Assembly (NCBI GenBank): GCA_913055875.1
Contig: CAJXJY010000001.1
Location: 62,001 to 126,000 of the forward strand
Direction of reading: 5' to 3'
DNA: 64,000 bases
DNA from: an uncultured Altererythrobacter sp.
GTDB taxonomy: Bacteria; Pseudomonadota; Alphaproteobacteria; Sphingomonadales; Sphingomonadaceae
Shown: in pieces, positions 27,856 through 35,818 of the stretch
Layout: each line of letters starts with the position of its first letter
Position numbering within the stretch: the stretch's first letter is position 1
Made by a program: the position numbers and the translations under genes
The notes under the pieces: generated by a model
Databases searched by the model: none
Told to the model about the DNA's origin: nothing
Seen by the model: only the letters and a program-made list of their open reading frames with translations

Positions 27856-28785
27856 ATGACCGTTCGCCACCTGTTTTCGTTCGGAGCTGCCGGCTGCGCA
27901 CTGGCCGCCGCCGCGCCCGCACTGGCCCAGTCCGGACCGACCCCCGAAATGACCTACGAGCAGCGAACCTATCAATATGCGCAGCCCGTGCCCACGACCG
28001 CCGAGGTGGTCTACCGCCAGCAGCCGGTGGTCCAGCGCGTGCCGGAGGAGTATCGGGAATACGATCCCTATTACGAGCAATACGAGGTCGAATACCGGCA
28101 GGCACCTCCTGCTGCGGCTCCCTATCCCGCTTACCGGCCCGCTCCGCCTCACAGGCAGCAAGGCTACCACTACCCCGCACCGCAGAGCGGCTACGCGCCG
28201 CTGCCGGCCGATTTCGACCGCGAAGCATGGCTCGACGATTGCCGCGAAGGCTATCGCAACCCGCGCCGCCGCAACAGCGGCGCCGTGGGTGGCGGAATTC
28301 TCGGTGCCGCGGTGGGCGGCGTGATCGGCAACCGCGTCGCCGACGGCAACCGGCTCGCCGGAACGCTGATCGGTGCCGGAGTCGGCGGACTGGCCGGATT
28401 GGCGATCGGCTCGGCGATAGCCGGTTCGGGCGATCGCCGCCGTGCGCGCGAAGCCTGCGAAGCCTGGCTCGACGACTACATGGCCGGGCGGTACCGCGGC
28501 GGCTACGGCCACCAGGCGGGATATGCCTATCCGGGTTACGGATACGGACACGGTTATGCCCAGGGTTATGGCTACGGTTACGGCCATTACGGCTACGCCA
28601 TGCACATGACCTACGTCCCCGTGCTGGTCGCCGTTCCGCAGCGTGCGGTGGTGCGCGAAACCGTCACCGAGGAATGGGTCGAGGAGGAAACGCGCAGCTA
28701 CCGCAAGCCGTCCAGGCGCGTCATCTACCGCAAGGCCCCCGCACCGAAACCGGCCAAGCGGACCAAATACACCAAGTCGCGCTAG
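27856..28785 (+). CDS. Glycine-zipper 2TM domain protein with Tyr/Gly-rich tail
   Basis: The 309-residue protein has a signal peptide (cleavage after ALAQ, about 25) and a Tyr/Pro-rich region. A glycine zipper (GGGILGAAVGGVIGNRV ... GAGVGGLAGLAIGSAIAG, about 145-195) follows, then a GYGYG-rich stretch and a basic tail. Glycine-zipper 2TM proteins of this type associate with the outer membrane or periplasm (SlyB/RcnB-like context). ATG 27856 was chosen because it starts the signal peptide. Function unknown. Confidence 0.85.
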   Translation: MTVRHLFSFGAAGCALAAAAPALAQSGPTPEMTYEQRTYQYAQPVPTTAEVVYRQQPVVQRVPEEYREYDPYYEQYEVEYRQAPPAAAPYPAYRPAPPHRQQGYHYPAPQSGYAPLPADFDREAWLDDCREGYRNPRRRNSGAVGGGILGAAVGGVIGNRVADGNRLAGTLIGAGVGGLAGLAIGSAIAGSGDRRRAREACEAWLDDYMAGRYRGGYGHQAGYAYPGYGYGHGYAQGYGYGYGHYGYAMHMTYVPVLVAVPQRAVVRETVTEEWVEEETRSYRKPSRRVIYRKAPAPKPAKRTKYTKSR

Positions 28786-28814
28786 AGGTGGTTTCAGCCT
28801 GACGGAAACGGAGC

Positions 28815-31526
28815 CTAAGGCGACGGCCCGGTCGCAGACTCCTCGAGCCGCGCGACACCGTCTCCTCCCGTCCGCAGCTTGATTGCGCCGAGCCGTGCGA
28901 TATCGGCATCGCGCCCGATTGCCACCGGCTGCTCGATCGCGCTGCGCACGGCGAGCTTGCGCGCGGCATCGGCGGCGACGCGCAAGCGGTAGCGGCCGTA
29001 AGGTACCCGCTCGAACAGGAAGAAGCCGTCGAATTCGCTGATCGTCGCGGCGACGACCTTGCCGTTCGCGTCGAGCAGCTCGAGCTCGACCCCGGGCTGC
29101 TCGGTCCCGTTGGGCGAGAGGATCGTGCCCTCGACCTCGCCCGAGGGCGATATCGCCAGTTCGACATGCGTGATAACCCCCGGACGCGGCACGACGACGA
29201 CGCCCTTTACCGCCGGGACCAGGAACGGATCCTCCAGCGACGCTTCGTCGACCCCGACCAGCACCGGCTGGAACGGGCGCAATCCGTCGACCACGGCCTT
29301 GCCGTTCTCGGCGGTAACGGCATCGTCAAAGCGCAATCCGGCTTCGATCATAACATCCTTGAGCGGCTCCTCGCCAGGCGACATCCGTCCGTCGCCATCG
29401 TCGTCGCGGAAGACGGTCACCGCCGCCTGGCCGTTCTGCGCCAGCCTGGTATCGGTGACGCGGATTCCCCCGTTCACAGGGTTCGGCCCGAGGCTGAACG
29501 CAAGCGCGACATTGAGGCCCAACGCGCCGTCCGTGCGATAGCTGGCATCGGTGCGGAGCGAAAACCGCTCGAAATCCCGCGTGTAGCCGAGCGCGAATTC
29601 GGTGTCCTTGTCCACCCCGTCATATTCGATCTCGAAATTGATGTCGGACCTGTCGTCGAGCCGCTTGCCGGTGTCGAGCCGCGCGCTGTGCAGGCCCTTG
29701 TCCGGTCCGTCGAGGAAGAAATCGGCGCCGGCGCGCATGCTGAGGCCGAACAGCCGCCGGCTCGCCAACAGGCGCAGCCTTGTGCCATCGTCCTCCGGTT
29801 CGTCCTCGAGCCCACCCTGCGCATTGCCGCGCAACTCTGCACGCACGAGCGTGCCGAGAACGCGCGCGCTGCTGCCGATAAACCATTCGTTGACCGTTCG
29901 CCCGCCGTCGCGGCGCAAGTGGTTGAACCCGGCTTGCAGTGGAAGGGTAAAACTCCCTAATTTCAAAGAGGTATCGGCACGCAAGCCCGCCCGGAAGGCG
30001 AGATTGCCCCCGGTGAACTCGCTGTTGAACTCGCCCGACACCCAAGTCGTGTAGGCGGCGAGGTTGACGGGTCCGACGCGGCCGAGCGCGTTCGCCTCGG
30101 CGACGAAGCCCGCCCCGAGTTCATGCGCGCCGGCGAGCAAAACGTGCATCGCCCCGAAGGTGCGCTGCAGGTTGGCCTCGACGAATTGGCGCCGTTTTCC
30201 GTCGTTTACGAAGCTCTGATAGCCCAGAGCCGCGCTGGTTCTGTCGTCGAGACCGCGTTCGACACCGACACCCCAGCGCCAATGTCCCGAATCCGCATCC
30301 GACAACCGCGGCGCACCGATCGAGATCAGGTCGCGGTTCTGCTGCAGGATCCCGGCCCAGTAATAGGTCTTGCCCGGCTCGATCATGCGCTGGCCGACCG
30401 GTACCTCCTCCCGGATTCGCCGAATCTGACCTTGCGGGCCGTAGAGCACGATTTCGAAATCGTTGCGGCCGAAGTAGAGGTCGATTTCCTCGAATTCGTA
30501 GCGTCCGTCGCCTTTTTCGCCCTGGAAGGCGATCAACTGCCCGTTGCGGTACAGTTCGGCATCCCAGCCCGACGGCAAGGCGCCGCGCAGGGTCGTGGTG
30601 GAGAAGCGCGAGGAGCGGCCGATCGGCTGGTTCCCGACGAACACGCCGCGCCCGACCACGCTCTGTCCGGTCAGCTGGCCTGCATTCAGCTCCACATCGC
30701 CACCCGCGACGCGTGTCGCCTTGAGCGGGCCGAGCAGGTTGCCGTCGGGGTCGTTTCGGTAGCCCGTCACGCGAAGCGTGGCAGGCTCGAGATTGCGGTC
30801 GGAAGCGAGGCGAGCGGTATAGCTGACCTTGCCGATTTCGCCCGCCGCGAGAGCCTCGTAGCGCAATTCGCGCCCGCTGGCATTCGATCCGCCCGAGAAA
30901 CGCGCGCGCATGTTCACGTCGACCGAGGGCGTCCGCCACATACGGTATTCGGCATCGGCGCGCGGATATTCGGCCAGGTCGAACGATTTTTTCTTCGTCC
31001 GAAGTCGCGCGGCGCGACTTCTGCGCTCGAGCGCCTCGATAAAGGGCAGTTTGGCGGTCTCGTCGATGCGGATCGCCGCGTTGAACAGGTCGGTCTTGAG
31101 ACCGATACCGAACCATTTCGACAACGCTTCGACCCGCACGCACCACCCCTCCGGGGTGTCGTGGATGTCGTCGGCTACCGGCGCCGTACCGACGTTCACG
31201 TTTTGTACCCTGTTCGAGTCACGATCGATCGTGAAGGTCTGGTCCTCCGAGAACAACCAGCCGGTTGCGCGGCGCGACTTCTTGTCGAGGCGCACGGGCA
31301 AATCGAGCGACTGAATGACGTCGCCGAGATCGAGGCAGACACCCCTGTCCGTCTGGTAGCCGCGGATTTCGTTGACGAACTCGTGTTTGCCCAGGGTCAT
31401 CTTGAGCAGCAGGAAATCGTCGTCATTGGCCTGCCAGCCCGACTGCGCCGTCGCCGGAGCAGACGCAGCAAGCGCCACCGCAACGGATGCGATGGCGCCT
31501 AGTGCGAAGGATCGGACGCGCAACAT
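28815..31526 (-). CDS. Outer-membrane fimbrial usher-like protein
   Basis: The 903-residue protein has a signal peptide (cut near ATAQ, 28) and an N-terminal periplasmic region with paired cysteines (GVCLDLG, GWCVRV). A long beta-barrel of usher type follows (LPSGWDAELYRNGQLI; RYEFEEIDLYFGRNDFEIVL; PGKTYYWAGILQQNRD). At the C terminus is a carboxypeptidase-regulatory-like Ig domain (VEGTILSPNGTEQPGVELEL). It should translocate and assemble pilin subunits across the outer membrane. It is the last gene of a pilin-chaperone-usher unit, 30 bp after the chaperone. Confidence 0.85.
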   Translation of the reverse strand: MLRVRSFALGAIASVAVALAASAPATAQSGWQANDDDFLLLKMTLGKHEFVNEIRGYQTDRGVCLDLGDVIQSLDLPVRLDKKSRRATGWLFSEDQTFTIDRDSNRVQNVNVGTAPVADDIHDTPEGWCVRVEALSKWFGIGLKTDLFNAAIRIDETAKLPFIEALERRSRAARLRTKKKSFDLAEYPRADAEYRMWRTPSVDVNMRARFSGGSNASGRELRYEALAAGEIGKVSYTARLASDRNLEPATLRVTGYRNDPDGNLLGPLKATRVAGGDVELNAGQLTGQSVVGRGVFVGNQPIGRSSRFSTTTLRGALPSGWDAELYRNGQLIAFQGEKGDGRYEFEEIDLYFGRNDFEIVLYGPQGQIRRIREEVPVGQRMIEPGKTYYWAGILQQNRDLISIGAPRLSDADSGHWRWGVGVERGLDDRTSAALGYQSFVNDGKRRQFVEANLQRTFGAMHVLLAGAHELGAGFVAEANALGRVGPVNLAAYTTWVSGEFNSEFTGGNLAFRAGLRADTSLKLGSFTLPLQAGFNHLRRDGGRTVNEWFIGSSARVLGTLVRAELRGNAQGGLEDEPEDDGTRLRLLASRRLFGLSMRAGADFFLDGPDKGLHSARLDTGKRLDDRSDINFEIEYDGVDKDTEFALGYTRDFERFSLRTDASYRTDGALGLNVALAFSLGPNPVNGGIRVTDTRLAQNGQAAVTVFRDDDGDGRMSPGEEPLKDVMIEAGLRFDDAVTAENGKAVVDGLRPFQPVLVGVDEASLEDPFLVPAVKGVVVVPRPGVITHVELAISPSGEVEGTILSPNGTEQPGVELELLDANGKVVAATISEFDGFFLFERVPYGRYRLRVAADAARKLAVRSAIEQPVAIGRDADIARLGAIKLRTGGDGVARLEESATGPSP

Positions 31527-31556
31527 TGTCGGCTCGGCCGGCGAAAGGCCTCGGCC

Positions 31557-32396
31557 CTATTGCAGGACCGTGTCGATCGCGGCGATGAGACCGCCGCCCG
31601 CCCCGGAAGCCTCGCGGTACTCCACACGAACCGGCCCCTGGATACGGGCAAGCTGGTCGTTGGCTACCGGCAGGGTGAATTCGCGCGAATCGACCTCGGC
31701 ATAGACCGCCAGGCCACGCGCCGAATAAAGCACTTCCTCGCTGCCCTGGCGGCGGATCTGGAGGTCGCCATAGGTCGACGCTTCGCCGCTCCGATTGATC
31801 GTGAGCTTGATCGCGCTTCTGTCTTCGCCCCGTTCGATGCGCGGCTGCGCCAGCGCGACCTGCGCCTCGAGCCGGCCGTGGCGCACGATGATCGGGATCG
31901 TCACGCCGTAGATCGGGATCAGCCTGAAGCGCATGCCGCCCTGCTCTTCCTCTTCCTCGGTCACCGAGACCGGGCGCGGGATGGCGCGGAATGACATGTG
32001 CACACGGTATTCGCCGTCGGGCAGGTCGGCTCCCGGACGTGCGGTCAGGCGGACCGCCTGCGGCTGACCCGGCGGAAGCGTGATTCGGCGCGGGGCGTAG
32101 CGGATCATGTCGAGTGCAGCCTGTTCGGCCGCATTGGCCTGTTCCGGCGTCACGTCGACGAGCCCGCCCTCGTCGGTCATGCGGCGCAGCTCCAACCCGA
32201 TACGATAGGTCGCCTCCTCGGTGCCGATATTGCTGAGGATGACCTCGGTGCCGCGGCGTCCGTCCAGAACGACCCGCGTCGGCGCGACAAGCAGATCGCC
32301 CTGCGCGGCGGCGGGGGTGCCGGACAGAATCGCCGTGCCGGCCATCGCGGCAGCTGCAAGCGTGATACGGATATGCGAAAACAGGCGGTGTTTCAT
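31557..32396 (-). CDS. Fimbrial periplasmic chaperone
   Basis: The 279-residue protein has a signal peptide (ending TPAAAQ, about 32). A PapD-like two-Ig architecture follows: LLVAPTRVVLDGRRGTEVIL (G1/A1 region), RYAPRRITLPPGQPQAVRL (the conserved subunit-binding strand) and FRLIPIYGVTIPIIVR (domain 2 entry). It should bind the DUF4402 pilin in the periplasm and deliver it to the usher downstream. A leader shared with the pilin gene (GGGACCAGA just before the start) suggests duplicated 5' regulation. Confidence 0.92.
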   Translation of the reverse strand: MKHRLFSHIRITLAAAAMAGTAILSGTPAAAQGDLLVAPTRVVLDGRRGTEVILSNIGTEEATYRIGLELRRMTDEGGLVDVTPEQANAAEQAALDMIRYAPRRITLPPGQPQAVRLTARPGADLPDGEYRVHMSFRAIPRPVSVTEEEEEQGGMRFRLIPIYGVTIPIIVRHGRLEAQVALAQPRIERGEDRSAIKLTINRSGEASTYGDLQIRRQGSEEVLYSARGLAVYAEVDSREFTLPVANDQLARIQGPVRVEYREASGAGGGLIAAIDTVLQ

Positions 32397-32462
32397 GATC
32401 TTGTCTGGTCCCTGGTCCGACCGGGCGGGAGACGCACCGGCTCGATCCCGGCCTAGGCGAAT

Positions 32463-32470
32463 ATGGTTAA
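32463..32470 (-). promoter_or_regulatory. TTAACCAT motif (CtrA half-site-like) upstream of chaperone gene
   Basis: The octamer TTAACCAT reads on the minus strand, 67 nt before the chaperone start. Caulobacter CtrA binds TTAA-containing sites of this kind, but no second half-site at N7 is seen here. Confidence 0.35.
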
Positions 32471-32480
32471 GGCGAAGCTA

Positions 32481-32508
32481 ACCAGCGCGGCAGAAACGGC
32501 GCGCTGGT
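32481..32508 (-). terminator. Intercistronic hairpin between pilin and chaperone
   Basis: ACCAGCGCG (32481-32489) pairs perfectly with CGCGCTGGT (32500-32508). No T run follows. A hairpin here could make pilin mRNA more abundant than chaperone-usher mRNA, as in other fimbrial operons. Confidence 0.45.
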
Positions 32509-32598
32509 CGAGCCGTCGATGCACGAAGGGGCGCGCCCTTGCGGACGCACCCCCCTCGATTTTTCCCTTGTCCCCGCTGTGGGCGGAGACCGATCGGA

Positions 32599-33189
32599 TT
32601 ACTCGTAGTCGACGGTGACGCTGAAAGTCGTGCTGTAGGTGCCTTCGACTTCCGAACCGTCGAGCGTGGCGGTGCCGCCGACCGAGAAGCCGGCTTCCCC
32701 GACACCCGAGCCGTCGTCGGCGACGGTCACGAAATCGCCATTGGCGTCGGAACCGTCCGAGGTCGTGGTGAAGCCGTCGAGTTCGATTTCCACCGCAGCG
32801 TCGAGCAGCGTCGGGTCGGCGAGCTGCAGCGCAGCCTTGTCGGAATGCTCCATCACCAGCGAACCGCTCGACGTGTCGGGCAGCGTGATATAGAGGTTCT
32901 TGCCGATCGTTCCGCCGTCGATCGAGAAGGCCGCAGCCGAACTCGAACCGTGACAGACGAGCGAACCGCCACAGCTGACCGAGCCGTCGGTCGCCACGAC
33001 GACCGTGCCGCCACCGGCTGCGTTGACGATGGCGCCGAAGTCGAGATCGGTGTCGTTGGTCAGCGTGAAAGCCTGGACGATATCGGCCTCGGCGGTCGCG
33101 GTTTCGGTTTCGGCGGCGTTGGCGGCCGAAGCCATTGCGAGCACGGCGATAGCGGCGCCGGCGGCGCCCATGCGAAGCGTCTTGATCAT
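32599..33189 (-). CDS. DUF4402 domain pilin-like secreted protein
   Basis: The 196-residue protein has a clear signal peptide (MIKTLRMGAAGAAIAVLAMA ... ANAA, cut near 26) and a beta-rich DUF4402 domain (FTLTNDTDLDFGAIV, two cysteines in SVSCGGSLVCHG, terminal TYSTTFSVTVDYE strand). Proteins of this family lie next to chaperone-usher genes and are likely major subunits of the alpha/CS1-like or a divergent pilus. It is the first gene of the unit, and 219 bp separate it from parB. Confidence 0.9.
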   Translation of the reverse strand: MIKTLRMGAAGAAIAVLAMASAANAAETETATAEADIVQAFTLTNDTDLDFGAIVNAAGGGTVVVATDGSVSCGGSLVCHGSSSAAAFSIDGGTIGKNLYITLPDTSSGSLVMEHSDKAALQLADPTLLDAAVEIELDGFTTTSDGSDANGDFVTVADDGSGVGEAGFSVGGTATLDGSEVEGTYSTTFSVTVDYE

Positions 33190-33408
33190 TGTATCTGGTC
33201 CCTTCCAAGAATGGTCTTGTCCCGAGCGGGGCGACCGTCCCGGGTGCCCCGCCGAACGGGTCTTGCGGCCCATCCGTGGAGTGGCTTGTAAGGGACGACA
33301 GGTTCAGTCTTTGTTGCCGGTCATGGTTAACGTGTGAACGGTGTTTCGTTAATCACCTCTGCGTAAGCCTTCGAAGAATACTTTTATTATCAATGGCCTA
33401 CGGAATCT
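33190..33408 (-). promoter_or_regulatory. Pilin promoter region with TTAACCAT motif
   Basis: This AT-patched gap holds TTAACCAT on the minus strand at 33323-33330, 134 nt before the pilin ATG, and a further TTAA at 33349-33352. GGGACCAGA lies 8-16 nt upstream of the start and recurs before the chaperone gene. No unambiguous -35/-10 pair was found. Confidence 0.4.
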
Positions 33409-34392
33409 CTAGAGATCGCCACCGGTCAGGCGCTGGCAGATCAGGTCGAGTTGATCGAGCGTGCAGTAACGAATCGTGACCGCTCCGGAACGCGGATCGG
33501 AATCGGTCTTGATTCGCACCGACAGACCGAGAAATTCCTCCAGATGGCCCTGGACCGCCGCGATGTCCGCATCCTTGGCCGGATCGCGCGACGAGCGGCT
33601 CTTGCGTCCGGGTTTCACGACCTCTTCGCCGACGCGTACGAGCGCTTCGATATCGCGTACCGACAATTTCTTCGCTACCGCCTGCTTGGCCAGTTCGACC
33701 GCGCGCTCGTTTCCGATCAGCGCGCGTGCGTGCCCCATAGACAGCGCGCCGCTCTCGACCATGTCGAGCACTTCGGCCGGCAGTACGAGCAATCGCTGGA
33801 AATTGGCGACGTGGCTACGCGACTTGTCGACCAGCCCGGCGATTTCCGCCTGCGTCATCCCCTCTTCGTCCGACAGGCGCTGATAGGCGCGCGCTTCCTC
33901 GACCGGATTGAGATCCTCGCGCTGGAGGTTTTCGATCAGAGCGAGCGCCATCACCTCGCTCTCGTCGAGATCGCGGACCAGTGCGGGAATTTCGTGCAGC
34001 CGCGCCTTCTGCGCCGCGCGCCAGCGGCGTTCGCCCGCCACCAGCTGGTAACGCCCGCCGGCGAGCGGACGCACGATGATCGGCTGGATCACCCCACGCG
34101 CCGCTATCGACGCCGCCAGTTCGTCCAGCGCATCCTCGTCGAAATACCGGCGCGGCTGGCCGGGCAACGGCTCGATCGCGGAGACGGCCAGCGAGGCGAG
34201 TCCGCTCAGGGGCGAACCCCCTGATTTGTCGTCCTTTTCCTCCGCGCCAGCATCCTGGACCGACGTGACCAGGGGCTCTTCACGCCGGGTTTCGCCCAGC
34301 AATGCGCCAAGCCCCTTGCCGAGTTTCTTCTTCCTGTCTGCCGCGCTGCGGCGGGTGCCGGCAACGGTGGCGGGTTGATCGGGTTTGCTCAT
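33409..34392 (-). CDS. parB: Chromosome partitioning protein ParB
   Basis: The 327-residue protein has the N-terminal ParA-contact motif KKLGKGLGALLG (22-33) and the CTPase/clamp motif GERRWRAA (120-127). A helix-turn-helix domain follows (TQAEIAGLVDKSRSHVANFQRLL) and then a C-terminal dimerisation domain. It loads on parS, slides as a CTP-dependent clamp and recruits ParA and SMC. Its start overlaps the parA stop (ATGA). Five parS-like sites lie upstream within 3.4 kb. Confidence 0.98.
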   Translation of the reverse strand: MSKPDQPATVAGTRRSAADRKKKLGKGLGALLGETRREEPLVTSVQDAGAEEKDDKSGGSPLSGLASLAVSAIEPLPGQPRRYFDEDALDELAASIAARGVIQPIIVRPLAGGRYQLVAGERRWRAAQKARLHEIPALVRDLDESEVMALALIENLQREDLNPVEEARAYQRLSDEEGMTQAEIAGLVDKSRSHVANFQRLLVLPAEVLDMVESGALSMGHARALIGNERAVELAKQAVAKKLSVRDIEALVRVGEEVVKPGRKSRSSRDPAKDADIAAVQGHLEEFLGLSVRIKTDSDPRSGAVTIRYCTLDQLDLICQRLTGGDL

Positions 34393-35165
34393 GCGGCCTT
34401 CCTTTGCTCGGGCAGGCGCCCGATCAGCTCGCGCGCCAAGGCGATATAGGCGCGGCTGCCGGGGCAGGAATGATCGTAAACCAGCGCGGGCATGCCGTGG
34501 CTCGGCGCTTCGGACAGGCGGACATTGCGCGGGATGACCGTCTCGAACACCAGATTGCCGAGGCAATCGCGCACATCGTCGGCGACCTGGTCGGTCAGGC
34601 GGTTGCGGCGGTCGAACATCGTCAGCGCGACGCCGATAATGCCGAGATCGGGGTTGAAGCGCTGCTGGACGCGTTCGACCGTCTGCAACAGCTGGCTGAG
34701 GCCTTCGAGCGCGAAGAATTCGCATTGCAGCGGCACCAGCAAGGTATCGGCTGCGCCGAGCGCGTTGAGCGTCAGCAGGCCGAGCGACGGCGGGCAATCG
34801 ATGAAGCAGATATCGTGGCCCTGATGCGCCGCCAGCGCGTCGCGCAGGCGTGCGGTGCGGTCCTCGACCGAGACGAGCTCCACTTCGGCACCGCTCAGAT
34901 CGACCGTGGCGGGAACCAGATCGAGACCGGGTATCGACGTCGCGGAAACACATTCGGCGACGGGAACTTCGTCGATCAGTACGTCGTAGCTCGAATTTTC
35001 GCGGTTCGCGGCCTCGATGCCCATGCCGGTCGAGGCGTTGCCCTGGGGGTCGAGATCGACCAGCAGCGTCTTCCAGCCCGTCGCCGCCATCGCCGTGGCG
35101 ATATTGATCGCGGTGGTGGTCTTGCCGACCCCGCCCTTCTGGTTGGCGATGGCGATGGTGATCAT
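34389..35165 (-). CDS. parA: Chromosome partitioning ATPase ParA
   Basis: The 258-residue deviant Walker ATPase has KGGVGKTTT at 10-18, the LDPQGNAST A' region, and CPPSLGLLTLNAL. It forms a nucleoid-bound gradient that pulls ParB-parS complexes apart. Its start overlaps the rsmG stop by 4 bases and its stop overlaps the parB start, so mnmG-rsmG-parA-parB are translated as one coupled series. Confidence 0.98.
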   Translation of the reverse strand: MITIAIANQKGGVGKTTTAINIATAMAATGWKTLLVDLDPQGNASTGMGIEAANRENSSYDVLIDEVPVAECVSATSIPGLDLVPATVDLSGAEVELVSVEDRTARLRDALAAHQGHDICFIDCPPSLGLLTLNALGAADTLLVPLQCEFFALEGLSQLLQTVERVQQRFNPDLGIIGVALTMFDRRNRLTDQVADDVRDCLGNLVFETVIPRNVRLSEAPSHGMPALVYDHSCPGSRAYIALARELIGRLPEQRKAA

Positions 35166-35818
35166 AGCTTGGCCAGGGCCTCCTTGCTCAATCGGCCGAC
35201 GATTATGCCGGAATCCGCGTCCGTGCGCGATTGTTCCACGTGGAACGTCTTGCGAATCCGGCGCGGCATGTCCTGCAGTTCCTGCGCCGCCGAGCGCCCC
35301 TTGGGCAACAGGTAGCAGGTCCGCTCTGTGGAAAATCGTGCGGATAGACGGAGGATTGCCTCCAACGGTGCAAAGGCGCGCGCGGTGATGACCCCGACCG
35401 GGACGGTTTCGACCTGCTCGAGCCGACGTCCCTCCACGCGGCAATTGGCAAGCTCCAGCTCTGACACCATCCGCACGAGCCAGTCGATCCGTTTCCGGCG
35501 CGATTCGACCAGGATCATTTCGGTTTCGGGGCGCATCGCCGCGATCACCAGCCCCGGGAACCCCGCCCCGCTGCCGAGATCCACCCATGGCGCTGTTTCC
35601 GCTTTGCGGACTGACGTTCCACGTGAAACAAGGCCGAGCAATTGCGCGCTGTCCGCGATATGGCGCTGCCACACGATATCAAGCGTCGCCGCAGCGACGA
35701 GGTTCTGCCGTTCGTTCTCCGCCCTCAATGCGCTGATCAGCCGTTCGAGCCGCGCCATGGCGGCCGCGTCGCACAGTTCCCCGACGAATGCGCGCGCCGT
35801 CGCTTCGTCGGCGATCAT
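35162..35818 (-). CDS. rsmG: 16S rRNA (guanine527-N7)-methyltransferase RsmG
   Basis: The 218-residue methyltransferase has the SAM motif [10 protein letters not shown] (80-89), [19 protein letters not shown] (RNA-contact segment) and [10 protein letters not shown]. It methylates N7 of G527 in 16S rRNA. Two parS-like sites lie inside the coding sequence, encoding VSRGTSV and TFHVEQS, so the DNA serves both coding and centromere roles. Starts and stops overlap mnmG and parA. Confidence 0.97.
   Translation of the reverse strand: MIADEATARAFVGELCDAAAMARLERLISALRAENERQNLVAAATLDIVWQRHIADSAQLLGLVSRGTSVRKAETAPWVDLGSGAGFPGLVIAAMRPETEMILVESRRKRIDWLVRMVSELELANCRVEGRRLEQVETVPVGVITARAFAPLEAILRLSARFSTERTCYLLPKGRSAAQELQDMPRRIRKTFHVEQSRTDADSGIIVGRLSKEALAKL
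35232..35247. promoter_or_regulatory. parS-like site in rsmG
   Basis: TGTTCCACGTGGAACG matches the bacterial parS consensus TGTTNCACGTGNAACA except for the last base. It lies near the 3' end of rsmG. Confidence 0.85.
35615..35630. promoter_or_regulatory. parS-like site in rsmG
   Basis: CGTTCCACGTGAAACA matches the consensus except for the first base. Confidence 0.85.

Noticed and set aside
33409-34953. 514-codon frame covering parB plus upstream sequence
   Set aside because: The part before 34392 is antisense-frame to parA; parB starts at ATG 34392 overlapping the parA stop.
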